Part shown: piece after piece, positions 48,590 through 60,500 of the stretch | Position numbering within the stretch: the stretch's first letter is position 1 | Layout of the letters: each line of letters begins with the position of its first letter | Source of the DNA: Mycobacterium szulgai | GTDB lineage: Bacteria; Actinomycetota; Actinomycetes; Mycobacteriales; Mycobacteriaceae | NCBI RefSeq assembly: GCF_002116635.1 | Contig: NZ_LQPW01000022.1 | Location: forward strand, 1 to 64,000 | Length of the DNA stretch: 64,000 bases | Direction of reading: 5' to 3' | Notes under the pieces: generated by a model | Database searches by the model: none | Seen by the model: only the letters and a program-made list of their open reading frames with translations | What the model was told of the DNA's origin: nothing | Made by a program: the position numbers and the translations under genes

Positions 48590-49762
48590 ATGACCGTTCC
48601 CCAGGCTCCGCCCGACCTGCCCGACTTGCAGCCGCGGCCTGGAGGGCCGTTCGGGGTGTACGTGCATGTCCCGTTCTGCATCACCCGCTGCGGCTATTGC
48701 GACTTCAACACCTACACACCGGCCGAGCTGGGCGGCGTCAACCCCGACGCCTGGCTGGTGGCGTTGCGGGCGGAACTTGAACTGGCCGCCGCGCGGCTCG
48801 GCGCACCCACGGTCGACACGGTGTTCGTCGGCGGCGGCACGCCATCGCTGCTCGGGGGTGCGCGCCTGACCACGCTGCTCGACATGGTGCGCGACCACTT
48901 CGAGCTGGCGCCCGACGCCGAAATCACCACTGAGGCCAACCCCGAGTCGACCTGGCCGGACTTCTTCGACGCGATCCGGGCGGCCGGCTACACGCGGGTG
49001 TCGCTGGGCATGCAATCGGTGGTGCCGCACGTACTCGGGGTGCTCGACCGGGTGCACACGCCCAATCGGTCGGCGGCCGCCGCCCGCGAGGCGTTGGAAG
49101 CCGGCTTCGAACACGTCAGCCTCGATTTGATCTACGGAACGCCCGGGGAGTCCGATGATGATCTGCTGCGCTCCGTGGAAACCGCGGTAGCAACCGGGGT
49201 GGATCACGTATCCGCGTATGCCTTGGTCGTTGAGCCGGGCACCGCACTGGCCCGACGGGTCCGCAGCGGTGAGTTGGCCGCGCCGGACGACGACGTGCTC
49301 GCGCATCGTTACGAGTTGGTCGATGCGCACCTGTCCGCAGCGGGGCTGGGCTGGTACGAGGTGTCCAACTGGTGCCGCCCGGGTGGTGAGTGCCGGCACA
49401 ACCTGGGTTACTGGGACGGTGGGCAGTGGTGGGGCGCCGGGCCGGGGGCACACGGGTATGTGGGCGCGACTCGTTGGTGGAATGTCAAGCACCCCAACAC
49501 TTATTCCCAGATACTCGCCGACCGGACGCTGCCGGTTGCCGACTATGAGCAGCTCGGGACCGATGCGCTGCACACCGAAGAGGTGTTGCTGAAAATCCGG
49601 CTGCGCCAAGGGCTGCCGGTGGACCGGCTGGGCACCGCAGAACGCGAGCGCGCCGAGCAGGCGGTGACCGACGGTCTGCTGGTATCCGAGGGGGACACGC
49701 TGGTCCTCACCGATCGGGGACGGCTGCTGGCCGATGCGGTAGTGCGAAACGTGTTGGGCTGA
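48590..49762 (+). CDS. hemW: Radical SAM protein HemW (annotated HemN in M. tuberculosis)
   Basis: 390 aa from ATG 48590 (an ATG five codons upstream is possible). The radical-SAM cysteines are in VHVPFCITRCGYCDFNTYTP, with the CDFN ending typical of HemW, a heme chaperone, rather than true coproporphyrinogen dehydrogenase HemN. GGGTPSLL and the C-terminal HemW domain follow. Equivalent to Rv2388c. In H37Rv rpfD lies between this gene and sirA; it is absent here. The 377 bp upstream to sirA contain the sirA leader ORF on the other strand. Confidence 0.9.
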   Translation: MTVPQAPPDLPDLQPRPGGPFGVYVHVPFCITRCGYCDFNTYTPAELGGVNPDAWLVALRAELELAAARLGAPTVDTVFVGGGTPSLLGGARLTTLLDMVRDHFELAPDAEITTEANPESTWPDFFDAIRAAGYTRVSLGMQSVVPHVLGVLDRVHTPNRSAAAAREALEAGFEHVSLDLIYGTPGESDDDLLRSVETAVATGVDHVSAYALVVEPGTALARRVRSGELAAPDDDVLAHRYELVDAHLSAAGLGWYEVSNWCRPGGECRHNLGYWDGGQWWGAGPGAHGYVGATRWWNVKHPNTYSQILADRTLPVADYEQLGTDALHTEEVLLKIRLRQGLPVDRLGTAERERAEQAVTDGLLVSEGDTLVLTDRGRLLADAVVRNVLG

Positions 49763-49770
49763 CGCTCTTT

Positions 49771-51000
49771 TCAGGTGGTATGGAACAAATCGCCGACGAT
49801 GCGGGCGATCTCGATGTAGAGCGGGATGCCGATCGTGACGTTGTAGGAGAACGTCAAACCCAGTGATGCAGCCAGCGGCAGCGTGGGGCTGGCCTCCGGG
49901 ATGGCTAGTCGCTGGACAGCCGGCACGGCGATGTAGGACGCCGCGCCACAAAGCACCGCGAACAGCACATAGGTACCCGGCTTGAAGTCGCTATCGGTGA
50001 GGTAGGCGTAGCTGTGGGCGACGAAGATCCCCAGCGTCGCAAACAGATTCGGCGCCAACAGGCCAAAGAAGATGAACCCGCCCCCGGCTGACCTCAAATC
50101 GCGCAGCTTGCGCGACGCGGTCATTCCCATCTCGAGCAGGAACAGGGCGAGCACGCCCTGGAAGGCCGTGACGAAGAAGGTGTCGTCGTCGTGGACGACC
50201 TTCTCGCCCTGCAGCCCGCTGACGAGGCCGATGATGATGCCGCCGAGTAGCAGGACCAGGCCGGGGTTGAGGAAGACCTCCTGAAAGAGCTCGCGGGAGA
50301 ACAGTGATTCCTTCTTGGCTTTCTCGACCGTCTCGGGGTCCCACTCGGGATGCTCGCGTTTTTCCAGCGAGATCTCCAACTCCTGCTCGATCCCGCGTTC
50401 GTGCTGGACCTCCAGGCTCTGGCCCTGAGCGGGCCGGGCGGCAGTGCCCGGCCCGAGCTTCGCGGGCGCGGTGTAGCCCGGCTCGTCGGGCATGAACCCG
50501 GACTCGTCCATGCCACGGTGGCGAAGCCGGGCCACCAGGTACAGCGCCACCAGACAGCCGGGGATCTCCATGATGGCCAGCATTACCGGCATGTAGGCGT
50601 TGAAGGCGATTCCGACGCTCGTCAGGAAGGCCACGCAGGTGGCGAAGGTGCCCGCGGAGTCCGACCCGTAATAGCCGGCCACGGTTGCCTTATCGACTCG
50701 CCGCATTCCACTGAGCCGGCTCAGCAGGAGGTACGCCAGGCCTCCGATCAGGAAGTTGAGCACGAAGCCCAAAACCATGAACCCGACGATGGTGCCGATG
50801 CTCGACGGCTTGATCTTGGCCAGCTCTTCGCCCCCGTGCCAGCCGATGGCCAGCAGCAGGTACATGGTGAGGCCCTGATAGATCACATAGGGGAACTCGA
50901 ACCGCACCTTGAGAATCGGTATGAGAAACCCGAAGTAGAAGAACAACAGCAGGGGTTTGAACAGATTGTGGGTGAAGTTCTCCCAGAACTCGTGCAGCAT
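49771..51000 (-). CDS. SbtA-like sodium-dependent bicarbonate transport family permease
   Basis: 409 aa from ATG 51000, chosen because GGGAGGGG lies just upstream; the frame runs on to 51066. Ten or so membrane helices fall in two halves, with the repeat signatures GYYGSDSAGTFATCVAFL and LAASLGLTFSYNVTIGIPLY. A charged cytosolic linker (about 185-250, EVQHERGIEQELEISLEKREHP) separates the halves. This is the SbtA superfamily; bicarbonate is the known substrate in cyanobacteria and is unproven here. Equivalent to Rv2387. Confidence 0.82.
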   Translation of the reverse strand: MLHEFWENFTHNLFKPLLLFFYFGFLIPILKVRFEFPYVIYQGLTMYLLLAIGWHGGEELAKIKPSSIGTIVGFMVLGFVLNFLIGGLAYLLLSRLSGMRRVDKATVAGYYGSDSAGTFATCVAFLTSVGIAFNAYMPVMLAIMEIPGCLVALYLVARLRHRGMDESGFMPDEPGYTAPAKLGPGTAARPAQGQSLEVQHERGIEQELEISLEKREHPEWDPETVEKAKKESLFSRELFQEVFLNPGLVLLLGGIIIGLVSGLQGEKVVHDDDTFFVTAFQGVLALFLLEMGMTASRKLRDLRSAGGGFIFFGLLAPNLFATLGIFVAHSYAYLTDSDFKPGTYVLFAVLCGAASYIAVPAVQRLAIPEASPTLPLAASLGLTFSYNVTIGIPLYIEIARIVGDLFHTT

Positions 51001-51275
51001 TTGGCCCCTCCCGAGCAACATGCAGCTATCAAGGAAGCGACCGTCAGCGGGGCGACCGCGAATCATCCAAGACGACCCTGAGAATTTAACGGTGCTGATG
51101 CCAAACCGCCACTCGGACGCAGCGCCGAAAAGCCAGGTCTTTGGGATAAAAAGCGCGCAGCGGAAACCGAGCGAGCGGTGAAATGGCCGGTGATCACCAC
51201 TGTGCTCGATAATGCGCCGTCAATAGGCGCCCAATAGGCGTTTTCTGTGAATGTGCTGTCAGTTTGAGCGCGACG
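51001..51275. other. Intergenic region between the SbtA-like gene and a small ORF
   Basis: No convincing ORF. The only pattern seen is a short direct repeat of AATAGGCG around 51221-51240. It presumably holds the promoter of the minus-strand permease gene. Confidence 0.3.
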
Positions 51276-51485
51276 TCACTTCGCGGAGCTGACCAGCGAC
51301 GGCCGCACACCGATGTCACGCTTGCGGTGGGTCACCGAGCGCCACGCGGAGGGCGAGTAGTGCGTCGTGGTTTCTTCGAAGCCGTCGACCGTGCACACGG
51401 TGAGTACGCCGGTTTCTTGATTGATCGTGAGATCGTCGCAATCGCCTTTGATTTCTTCCCCATCAACAAGCCGGATTACGAACAT
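51276..51485 (-). CDS. Small conserved mycobacterial hypothetical protein
   Basis: 69 aa, MFVIRLVDGEEIKGDCDDLT at the start and SPSAWRSVTHRKRD towards the end. It looks like a compact beta-rich cytosolic domain. AAGGAAGGA lies 6-8 nt before the ATG, strong support for a real gene. I recognise the sequence style as a conserved mycobacterial hypothetical but know no function. It is single, between the SbtA-like gene and mbtI. Confidence 0.72.
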   Translation of the reverse strand: MFVIRLVDGEEIKGDCDDLTINQETGVLTVCTVDGFEETTTHYSPSAWRSVTHRKRDIGVRPSLVSSAK

Positions 51486-51869
51486 TGTGCTGTCCTTCCT
51501 TGTTGCGGTCCCTGTACCGCCCTGATGCGGCGTACCCGGGGGCCACTCCGTTCCGCGTGCGGACGGAGCTTAGCGACCTACCGGGCAAACCGCGCGTCAG
51601 GCGGCTACGTCCGGTCCCGGTGATGCTAGGAGCGCTGCTGAGATGACAACAGGCCGCTGCGCGACGTGGCGGTAAACGGTTGGGAAACGTTTGGCGTCTC
51701 ACATGCGAGACGCCGCTGCCGAGCATCCTTACAAAATCCGGGCCTGCCTGGGGAAACACACCTCAGTGCAGGTGTGCTGGATCGGTGGAACTTATTCATC
51801 TGGCCTGAGGTTCACCTGAACGGTACGTCGGCTCCTGACCCATTTTTGACGTGGGTGGCGCGTGCTGAA
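51486..51869. other. Non-coding region upstream of mbtI with two hairpins
   Basis: No gene seen in about 380 bp. There are two clear stem-loops: GGCGTCTC/GAGACGCC with a 6-base loop (51693-51714), and CACACCT/AGGTGTG with a 6-base loop (51757-51776). Neither is followed by a T-run. They could be binding sites, part of an RNA, or the end of a transcript. Confidence 0.4.
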
Positions 51870-53247
<1,378 letters not shown>

Positions 53248-53271
53248 CTTTAGACAACGGCTTGGGGTTGT

Positions 53272-54273
53272 TCAGCTCGCCCTGCCGGCAGTTGCACCAG
53301 CCACGGACAACGAACCCGCGATGAACTGCGAGACGTGTGCCATCGCTTTGGGCGCTTCGGGCGATATGCGGGGCAGCGCCTGGAAGACATGCACCTGGTC
53401 CGGCCACACCTGCAATTCGCAGTCACCGCCGGCGGCGCGGATGTCAGTGGCGAGTTGGCGAGCGTCTGCCTCGAGCATTTCGGCGCCGCCGGCCTGGATC
53501 AAGGCCCGGGGAAGCGGTGGCCCGCCGGCGACATCGAGCTTCAGGCGATGGTGGGTGGGATCGACGCCGACGTGGTACAAAGCGACCACTCGGGCCGCGG
53601 CTGCGGCTCGAACGGCTGGATCGGGGCGCTGCAGTTCACGTGCGGCACACAGTTCGAAGGTCAGATCGATCAGGGGGGAGAACAGCACCAGCCCCGCCGG
53701 CGGCTTGTCGGCGACCTCCGGTTGCAGCAGCATGTCCACCGCTAAGTGGCCGCCCGCCGAATCTCCGGCGATCACAATGCGTTCCGGCGGCAAACCGCTC
53801 GCGTGTGGCAGCCAGTCCCAGGCCGCGCGCACGTCGTCGGCCGCGGTGGGGAATCGGTAGCGCGGCGCCAGTCGGTAGTCGACGCAGAACACCGGCAGTC
53901 CGGTCAGGGACGACAGCCAGGACGTCAGCCGGCGATGCGTTCGGGGCGAACACATGGTGAAACCGCTGCCGTGCACGTAGTAGATCGCTGCGCTGGTGTT
54001 GCGGCTGACGCCGGTCGGTATGCGCGGCCCGTAGACCCATTCGCCGATGACGCGGCGCCCGTCCGGGAGAACCGAGTTGACTTGCTCGACGCGGGTGCCC
54101 GCCAGCGACCGTCCGAACGTGCCCATCAGCCGGGCGATGAGCTGGCGCGATGCCCAGACGCCCCAGGCCCGGTCCGGCGGAATCGCTCCGGTGATCGGCC
54201 GTAGCATCATCGAGCTCACTGCGATTGCGCTGCGGGCTCGCAGTGACCCGCGCACCGGAACGCCGTCGTTCAT
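53272..54273 (-). CDS. HSL-family alpha/beta hydrolase at the mbtJ position
   Basis: 333 aa. It has the oxyanion motif HGSG (HGGG in most members) and the nucleophile GDSAGGH, plus the C-terminal HVF histidine in VWPDQVHVFQALP. Position between mbtI and mbtA matches mbtJ/lipK (Rv2385), but the sequence looks more like other mycobacterial Lip esterases than what I recall of MbtJ, and the G-to-S change in the oxyanion loop is unusual. A role in mycobactin maturation is unproven. A dyad-symmetric site lies about 100 bp upstream. Confidence 0.82.
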   Translation of the reverse strand: MNDGVPVRGSLRARSAIAVSSMMLRPITGAIPPDRAWGVWASRQLIARLMGTFGRSLAGTRVEQVNSVLPDGRRVIGEWVYGPRIPTGVSRNTSAAIYYVHGSGFTMCSPRTHRRLTSWLSSLTGLPVFCVDYRLAPRYRFPTAADDVRAAWDWLPHASGLPPERIVIAGDSAGGHLAVDMLLQPEVADKPPAGLVLFSPLIDLTFELCAARELQRPDPAVRAAAAARVVALYHVGVDPTHHRLKLDVAGGPPLPRALIQAGGAEMLEADARQLATDIRAAGGDCELQVWPDQVHVFQALPRISPEAPKAMAHVSQFIAGSLSVAGATAGRAS

Positions 54274-54369
54274 GAAGGTGCAGTGAATACCAAATGGTGA
54301 CGTTCGTCAATGGCACATTTGCACAGACGGCATGCGCATCGCTCAGCAGATCATTGAGCGATCCTCAAG

Positions 54370-54404
54370 TGCGATATCGCATCTGATATGAGTCTGATAT
54401 CGCA
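54370..54404. promoter_or_regulatory. Dyad-symmetric AT-rich site upstream of the hydrolase gene
   Basis: TGCGATATC (54370-54378) is the inverse of GATATCGCA (54396-54404). TCTGATAT occurs twice between and overlapping the arms. It lies 97-131 bp upstream of the hydrolase start and just downstream of the mbtA stop. It stands out from the GC-rich background and may be an operator for an unidentified regulator. It does not match the IdeR box. Confidence 0.4.
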
Positions 54405-54454
54405 TTCTAGAGTCGCCTTTTGGGACGGAGCGCGGCTCAATCCCAATTTGGGAA

Positions 54455-56128
54455 CTATAGCGCCGCCCCGAGTTGGGCCGCGATCGCCCGCTTGTCCACC
54501 TTTCCGATCGGCGTCGTCGGCAGCGTCGACATCGCGACCAGCACGTCCGGCCGGGCGTGGGCGGCTACCCCGCGCTGGTCGAGGTAGCTATTCAATTCCG
54601 GTAGGCTCAGCTGAGCGCCGGTGAAAACAACTGCGGCACAGATTTTTTCGCCGAGATAAGGGTCGGGCAGCGGAACGGCTGCTGCCGACCAGATCGACGG
54701 ATGGCTGAGCAACTGCTCTTCGATTTCCTGCGCGGCAATGGTTTCCCCGCACCTGCAGATGACGTCTTTCACCCGCCCGGTCACCACCAGATACCCGTCG
54801 GGCCGCAACCGCACCAGGTCGCCGCTGCAATAAAAACCGTAGGGATCAAAGCTGCGCTCGTTATCGCGCTCGGCGCGAAAGTAACCGTTGATCGTGTAGG
54901 GCCCGCGCACCAGGAGTTCGCCTTCGTCGCCCGCCGCCACCGGTGCGCCTGCCGCGTCGACGATGCGCACTTCGTCGGCGGGGGATAGCGGCCGGCCCTG
55001 GGTGTGGTCGACCAGTTCGGGCGGATCGCCGATACGGGTGAAGTTGAGCAGTCCCTCGGCCATTCCGAATACCTGCTGCAGGCCGGGGGTCAGCGCGCTG
55101 CGCACCTGGCGAGCGTCCTCGGGTTCCAGTTTCGACCCGCCAACCTGCAACAGCCGCAGTGACTTCGGCGTCACCGGCTCCCAGTCGCAAGCCTGCGCCC
55201 AAAGTTTGGCCAACGCAGGCACTACCGCGGTGACGGTGACGCCGTACCGTTCGATGGTGGCAAAAGCCGCCTCGGGGCTTGGGTCGGCGCTGAAAACGAC
55301 TGTCGCGCCTACCGACATCGCGCCCAGGATGCCGGGGCAGGCCAGCGGGAAGTTATGCGCGGCCGGTAGCGACACCAGATACACGTCATCGCGTGTCAGC
55401 CGGCACAGCTGGGCACTCGCCGTGGCGTTGTAGACATAGTCGTCGTGGGTGCGCGGGATCAGCTTCGGTGTGCCCGTGGTGCCCCCGGAGACCAGCAGCA
55501 GCGCGGGCGACGCGGTGTCGCAGTCAATCGTGGGCGGGTCGCCGGCGGGCAGGTCTGACCACGACACAAACGGGCCCGGATCCCCGTCGACGATCACATG
55601 ACGCAACCGCGGTTGCGCGGCGACCAGCCGCTCGGCCATCGGCCGGTAGTCGAAACCGCCCGCGTTCTCGGCGATGATCAACCCAACCGCGCCACTGACT
55701 TGCGCGAAATGGCTCAGTTCGGCGAACCGGTGTCCGGGCAGGCACATCACCGGGATGGCTCCGGCGCGCAGCAGGCCGAACAGCGCCACAGCGAACCGGT
55801 TCGAATTCGGCAGTTGTAGCAGCACCCGGTCGCCGGGCGCGATGCCGAGGGTGGCGAACCACGCGGCGGCCCGGTCGCAGAGCTCGTCCAGCTCGGCGTA
55901 GGTGTGCGTGGCTGTGACATCTGCAACACCGACACGCTGTGGCCACCTCGCCGCCGCCTGGCGCAAGAGCGACTCGACGGTGCGGCCGGTCCAGTAGCCG
56001 TCGGCCCGGTAGGTGGCCTCGCGTTGGGGGGTGAAGCCGATGAACCCGTCCAGCGGCGCGGGCGCCACACCGGATTCAAGGCTGCATCCGCGGCCGGATT
56101 CGGGCGGCTGAGCAGGGGTAAGAGGCAC
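54455..56128 (-). CDS. mbtA: Salicyl-AMP ligase MbtA
   Basis: 557 aa from GTG 56128, with AAGGGAGC 6 nt upstream; a longer frame to 56254 covers the iron box. Activates salicylate as the AMP ester and loads it onto the aryl carrier domain of MbtB. Adenylation motifs: LLLVSGGTTGTPKLIPRTHDD, QQVFGMAEGLLNFTR, YCSGDLVRLRPDGYLVVTGR and the C-terminal PIGKVDKRAI with the catalytic lysine. Equivalent to Rv2384. In H37Rv it is divergent from mbtB; here it is divergent from mbtG. Confidence 0.95.
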   Translation of the reverse strand: MPLTPAQPPESGRGCSLESGVAPAPLDGFIGFTPQREATYRADGYWTGRTVESLLRQAAARWPQRVGVADVTATHTYAELDELCDRAAAWFATLGIAPGDRVLLQLPNSNRFAVALFGLLRAGAIPVMCLPGHRFAELSHFAQVSGAVGLIIAENAGGFDYRPMAERLVAAQPRLRHVIVDGDPGPFVSWSDLPAGDPPTIDCDTASPALLLVSGGTTGTPKLIPRTHDDYVYNATASAQLCRLTRDDVYLVSLPAAHNFPLACPGILGAMSVGATVVFSADPSPEAAFATIERYGVTVTAVVPALAKLWAQACDWEPVTPKSLRLLQVGGSKLEPEDARQVRSALTPGLQQVFGMAEGLLNFTRIGDPPELVDHTQGRPLSPADEVRIVDAAGAPVAAGDEGELLVRGPYTINGYFRAERDNERSFDPYGFYCSGDLVRLRPDGYLVVTGRVKDVICRCGETIAAQEIEEQLLSHPSIWSAAAVPLPDPYLGEKICAAVVFTGAQLSLPELNSYLDQRGVAAHARPDVLVAMSTLPTTPIGKVDKRAIAAQLGAAL

Positions 56129-56190
56129 TCGGTAGCTCCCTTGGGGGCGAGAGTGTGCTGCCCCGCCAACATAGGGTAGCGTACACGAAG

Positions 56191-56209
56191 TTAGGACAGC
56201 CTGAGCTAA
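56191..56209. promoter_or_regulatory. IdeR-like iron box between mbtA and mbtG
   Basis: TTAGGACAGCCTGAGCTAA matches the 19-bp IdeR consensus in both outer arms and the centre (about 14-15 positions). It sits 63 bp upstream of mbtA and 26 bp upstream of mbtG, so one site can repress both divergent genes. Confidence 0.7.
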
Positions 56210-56235
56210 GCAGCGGAGTTGGGGGTCTTGGGACG

Positions 56236-57543
56236 ATGAGCCGCACGCTCGCAATCGTCGGGGCCGGAGCGAAAGCCGTGGCGGTGGCCGCCAAGTCCGC
56301 GGTACTGCGCGACATGGGCGTCGACACCGCCGAGGTTGTCGCCATCGAACGAACCGAGGTTGCGGCCAACTGGCTGCCCAGTGGCGGCTGGACGGACGGT
56401 CGGCAGCGGTTGGGCACCAGTCCGGAAAAAGACGTCGGCTTCCCGTACCGGTCTGCCCTGGTGCCGGGCCGCGACGCCGAACTCGACGAGCAGATGATTC
56501 GCTTCAGCTGGCAGTCGTATCTGGTTGCCACGGACCAATTCGTGGGCTGGGTCGACCGCGGCAGACCGGCCCCCACGCACGAGACGTGGGCCCGGTATTT
56601 GCAGTGGGTTGCCGAGGTCGCCGGGCTGAAAGTCGTTCGCGGGGAAGTACTTCAGATCGGCCTCGACGAGTCGCGAGAGTCGCGCTGGGCTCTGCACACG
56701 GCAGAGTCGAGCCTGGCCGCGGACACGTTGATGATCACCGGCCCGGGGCAGCCCGAGCGGTCCATGCTTTGCGGAGATCCGCGGGTCCTGTCGATCGCAC
56801 AGTTCTGGCAGCGCGCCGGCCGGCACGATCGGATCGTCGCCGAGAATGTTGCGGTCATCGGCGGTGGCGAGACCGCCGCATCGATTCTCAATGAGCTTTT
56901 CCACCACCGTGTTTCAGCCATCACAGCGATCGCCCCGCAAGCGACCCTCTTCACCCGCGGTGAGGGCTTTTTCGAAAATTCGCTGTTTTCCGATCCCACC
57001 GGCTGGCGCAGCCTCACCCAAGCCGAACGGCGCAACTGTATTGCCCGCACCGACCGCGGGGTGTTCTCGGCACGGGTCCAGGAGTCGCTGCTTGCCGACG
57101 AGCGGATCAAGCATCTGCGCGGACGCGTCGCTCGGGTGTCGGGCCGAGACAGTCGCATCTGGCTCACGTTATCCACGGACAACTGTGGTGAGCCGCTCGA
57201 AACCCTGCATTGCTTCGACCTTGTCATCGACGGATCCGGGGCTGATCCGCTGTGGTTCGTGCCGCTATTGCACCCCGCAGCGGTGGACCTGCTGGAGTTG
57301 GGTTTGGGGGGCCCGTTGACCGGCGAGCGGCTGGAGGAGTCCATCGGTCACGACTTGGCCATAATGGGCGTCACCCCGAAACTGGTGCTGCCCAACCTTT
57401 CCGGCGTCAACGAGGGGCCGGGTTTCCCGAACCTGAGCTGCCTGGGCCTGCTGTCCGACCGGGTGCTGGGCGCCGAGATGGGCATCGAGATAAGCAGTGC
57501 CGAGACACCGGTGGGCAGGACCGGCGAGTACCAAGCCGTGTAA
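56236..57543 (+). CDS. mbtG: Lysine N6-hydroxylase MbtG
   Basis: 435 aa from ATG 56236, close to the M. tuberculosis length. Adds the hydroxyl to lysine side chains that gives the hydroxamate iron ligands of mycobactin. Features: the FAD motif LAIVGAGAKAVAVAAK (GxGxK variant), GTSPEKDVGFPYRSALV, the NADPH motif VAVIGGGETAASILNELF, and the C-terminal GPGFPNLSCLGLLSDRVLG. Normally the last NRPS-side gene after mbtF; here it is single, divergent from mbtA and convergent with mbtD (14 bp apart). Confidence 0.93.
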   Translation: MSRTLAIVGAGAKAVAVAAKSAVLRDMGVDTAEVVAIERTEVAANWLPSGGWTDGRQRLGTSPEKDVGFPYRSALVPGRDAELDEQMIRFSWQSYLVATDQFVGWVDRGRPAPTHETWARYLQWVAEVAGLKVVRGEVLQIGLDESRESRWALHTAESSLAADTLMITGPGQPERSMLCGDPRVLSIAQFWQRAGRHDRIVAENVAVIGGGETAASILNELFHHRVSAITAIAPQATLFTRGEGFFENSLFSDPTGWRSLTQAERRNCIARTDRGVFSARVQESLLADERIKHLRGRVARVSGRDSRIWLTLSTDNCGEPLETLHCFDLVIDGSGADPLWFVPLLHPAAVDLLELGLGGPLTGERLEESIGHDLAIMGVTPKLVLPNLSGVNEGPGFPNLSCLGLLSDRVLGAEMGIEISSAETPVGRTGEYQAV

Positions 57544-57557
57544 GTCCGGTTGCCGGC

Positions 57558-60500
57558 CTAGGCGTCCAGCTTGGCCAGCACGTCTGCCACCGAAGCGCCG
57601 CCCAGCAGATCGGCCACCTCTAGATCGTGGTCGAACTCCATTTTGACCTGACGGCGAAACTCCAAGGCCTGCAGGGAATCCAGGCCGATGGCGACCATGG
57701 GCACCGTGGTGTCGATCGCCTGGATGCCCTCGACACCGATGGCCTGGGCCAGTAGCTTCACCAGTCGGTGCGGCACGCTCGCCGCTCCGGTGGGGGCCGA
57801 ATCAGCGGCCGCGGGCACGGCTGCCGAATTCAGCTGCGCCAATAGTGCTTGTCGGCCACAGGTTTCGAGCACGGCGCGGGCCCGGTCCAAGTCGAACGAT
57901 GCGACGATCACGTTCTTGCCAAGGCAGGTCACGTCGACGGCCAGTGCATCGGCGGGCAGCATGGGAACGACGCCGAGACCGCTTAGCATCGCGAGGCCGG
58001 AGTCGTCGAGATGGACTTTCCAGTGTCCCCACTGCACAGAAACGCAGTCCACACCTTCGGATTGCAGTCGGTGGGCCATGGCGTCAAGCATCCGATTGGC
58101 CGCGGCGTAGAGGGCCAGGCCGCGACCGCCGACGGTCGCCGAAATCGACGAGCAGAGAATCACCCGGGCGTCGTCGGTGCGGGGGAAGGTTTCCAGCACG
58201 CGTGCGATGCCGACAACTTTGGCTTGCAGGGCCTGGTCGACGTGTGTGGTGGTGATGTCGTCCAGTTCGACACCCGAATACGCCACGGCGGCATGGACTA
58301 TCAGATCTGCTGGCGCGTCTTGATGTTGCCGCGCCAGTTGCGCTACCGCGGCCTGGTCGCCCAGATCGCATTGGGCCAGCCGGATCTGGGTCGCGGTGTC
58401 CGAGCGGAGCCGCTGCAGTCGATCCGCGACGGCCGGGCTTTCTCCCGATCGGTTCACCAGGGTGATGCGCCGGGTGCCGCGCCTTGCGAAGTGCTCGCAG
58501 AATTCGAGCCCGAGTCTGCCACTCCCCCCGATGATGAGCACATGTTCGGGATGCGCAGCAGCGGGGGCTGGCGTGGCTTGGCTCTCGGAGACCCGCTTTG
58601 CGTAGAGGCCGCCGCCACGCAGTGCCAGCTCGGATTCATCGCGAGTGTGCAGGGCCGCAAGTACTTTGGCCGCGAGCTCGGGCGGTGGAGCGGGTGGCAG
58701 ATCGAGGTGCCGGAATCGCACGCCCGGATATTGAGCGCCGATGCTGCGAAAGCCCGCGCTGGCTGCGGCGTGCACCGGATCCGGCGCGTCGTCGTCGGCA
58801 AGTACCGCCTCACCGCCCACCGTCACCAGCCAGCACTCGGTCACCGCGTCCCTCATTCCCGGCCACCAGGCTCGGTCGGCGAAGAACGTCGCGACCTCGT
58901 TCGCCGCCGCGGCGGTGTCCAGTTGCGGTGATTGCGGAAGAAGTATGACGTAGGTGTCCAGATCGTTTGTGGGGCTGCTATTTCGGGTGTCGACGAGCCT
59001 GGCCGTGGCACCGAGGTGGCTGGCCGCTGCGCAAAGGGCATCGGCCAGATCCACGCATGCCGTGGTGTGATCGATGATTCCCAGCGCCCGCGGCGCTACC
59101 AGCGAGCGTTGCTGCAGCCTTACCCATTCCTCGGTGAGAAGCCGGGGCCTCGTCACGACCCCGGTGGAGTCGGGAGGTGACGGGGCGGGCTCGCTGAACT
59201 CGGTACGGCCACGCGGCTGCCCACCTTGCTCGTACGGCGCCCAGAACTTGATCTCATTCAGCACCGTATTGGGGAAGTCCGGCAAGGGCAGGGGTGCCGG
59301 GCCGTCGGACTCGGTTCCCAGGCAGTCCCACGGGTATTCCAGGTCGTGCACCGCAAGCTGCGCGAGGTTGTTACTGAACTCACCCAGATCGCCGGCCGTC
59401 CGGCTGGATGTGCCGATCACCAAGGTCTCGGGTAACTCCGCCAAGCCGGCAAGATTCTCTTCAATCGCCAGCTGCAGCGTCGGATGTTCGGCCAGTTCGA
59501 CAAAGGTGTCGACGCCCAGTGGTATGGCGGCCGCGACCGCCTTATCGAACCGAACGGTGTTGCGCAGGTTCCAAAACCAGTACTGGTCGACTGGTAGGTC
59601 ACCTGTCAGGGGACCGCCCAGGGTCGCGCCGAGGCAGTCGATATCGGAGTCAAGGAACTTCGGGTTCTCCAGCGCGTGTGCGGCCGCGGTGCGCACCTTC
59701 TCGCCGAGTCGTTGGATCACACTGGTATGCGCGGGATACCGGACGCGAATGACGCGCGCGAAGGTGCCGCGCTCGGTGAAGATGTCCACGATGCCCTGCA
59801 CCGTATCCCGGTCACCTGAGATCCCGGTCATGCCTGGGGAATTGACCACCGAGAGCTCGGCCCAACCCGCGCATCGCGCGAGCAGGTCCTCGCAGGTGTC
59901 GCGGTCGGCGGCGACGACGGCCATTGCGTAGTCACCCGTGTCGAATTCGTCAGCCGCACGAGCCCGAATTCCGACGACGCGCACCGCATCCGACAAGGTG
60001 ACCTTGCCGGCTACGTAGGCCGCTGCGATTTCACCTTGGCTGTGCCCGATGGTGAGGTGTGGCCGAACACCGAAGGACCGCCACGTCGCGGCCAGCCCGG
60101 CCATCTGCGTGAACAATGCCGGCTGAACGATACTGGCATGGTCCTGCGCCGCAAGTTGTTCGTCGAGAAGGTAATTCAGTGGCGAATCGCCGAGCTGTGT
60201 CTGGAACTCCTCGGCGCAGCGATCCACCTCGGTCCGAAAGGCAGGAACCGACTCGTAGCAGAGCCGGCCCATCCCGGGCCGCTGGCTGCCCTGGCCGGGA
60301 AACACGTAAGCGTGCCGACGGGTGGTGGCTGCGCTGCCGGTGCGCACCACCGAGGGATGGTCTTGTTCATCGGCAACGGCCTGCAGAGCGCTGATCAAGT
60401 CCTCGCGGTCGGTCACCATGGCCAGGGCGCGGTACCGGCGGGCGACCCGCGTGCGGAACAACATCCCCGCGATCGCCTGCGCGGTGACCTCGGGATGGCT

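Noticed and set aside
48427..48684. 85-codon minus-strand ORF between sirA and hemW as an Rv2390c equivalent
   Set aside because: It runs antisense through the hemW start and shows no family features.
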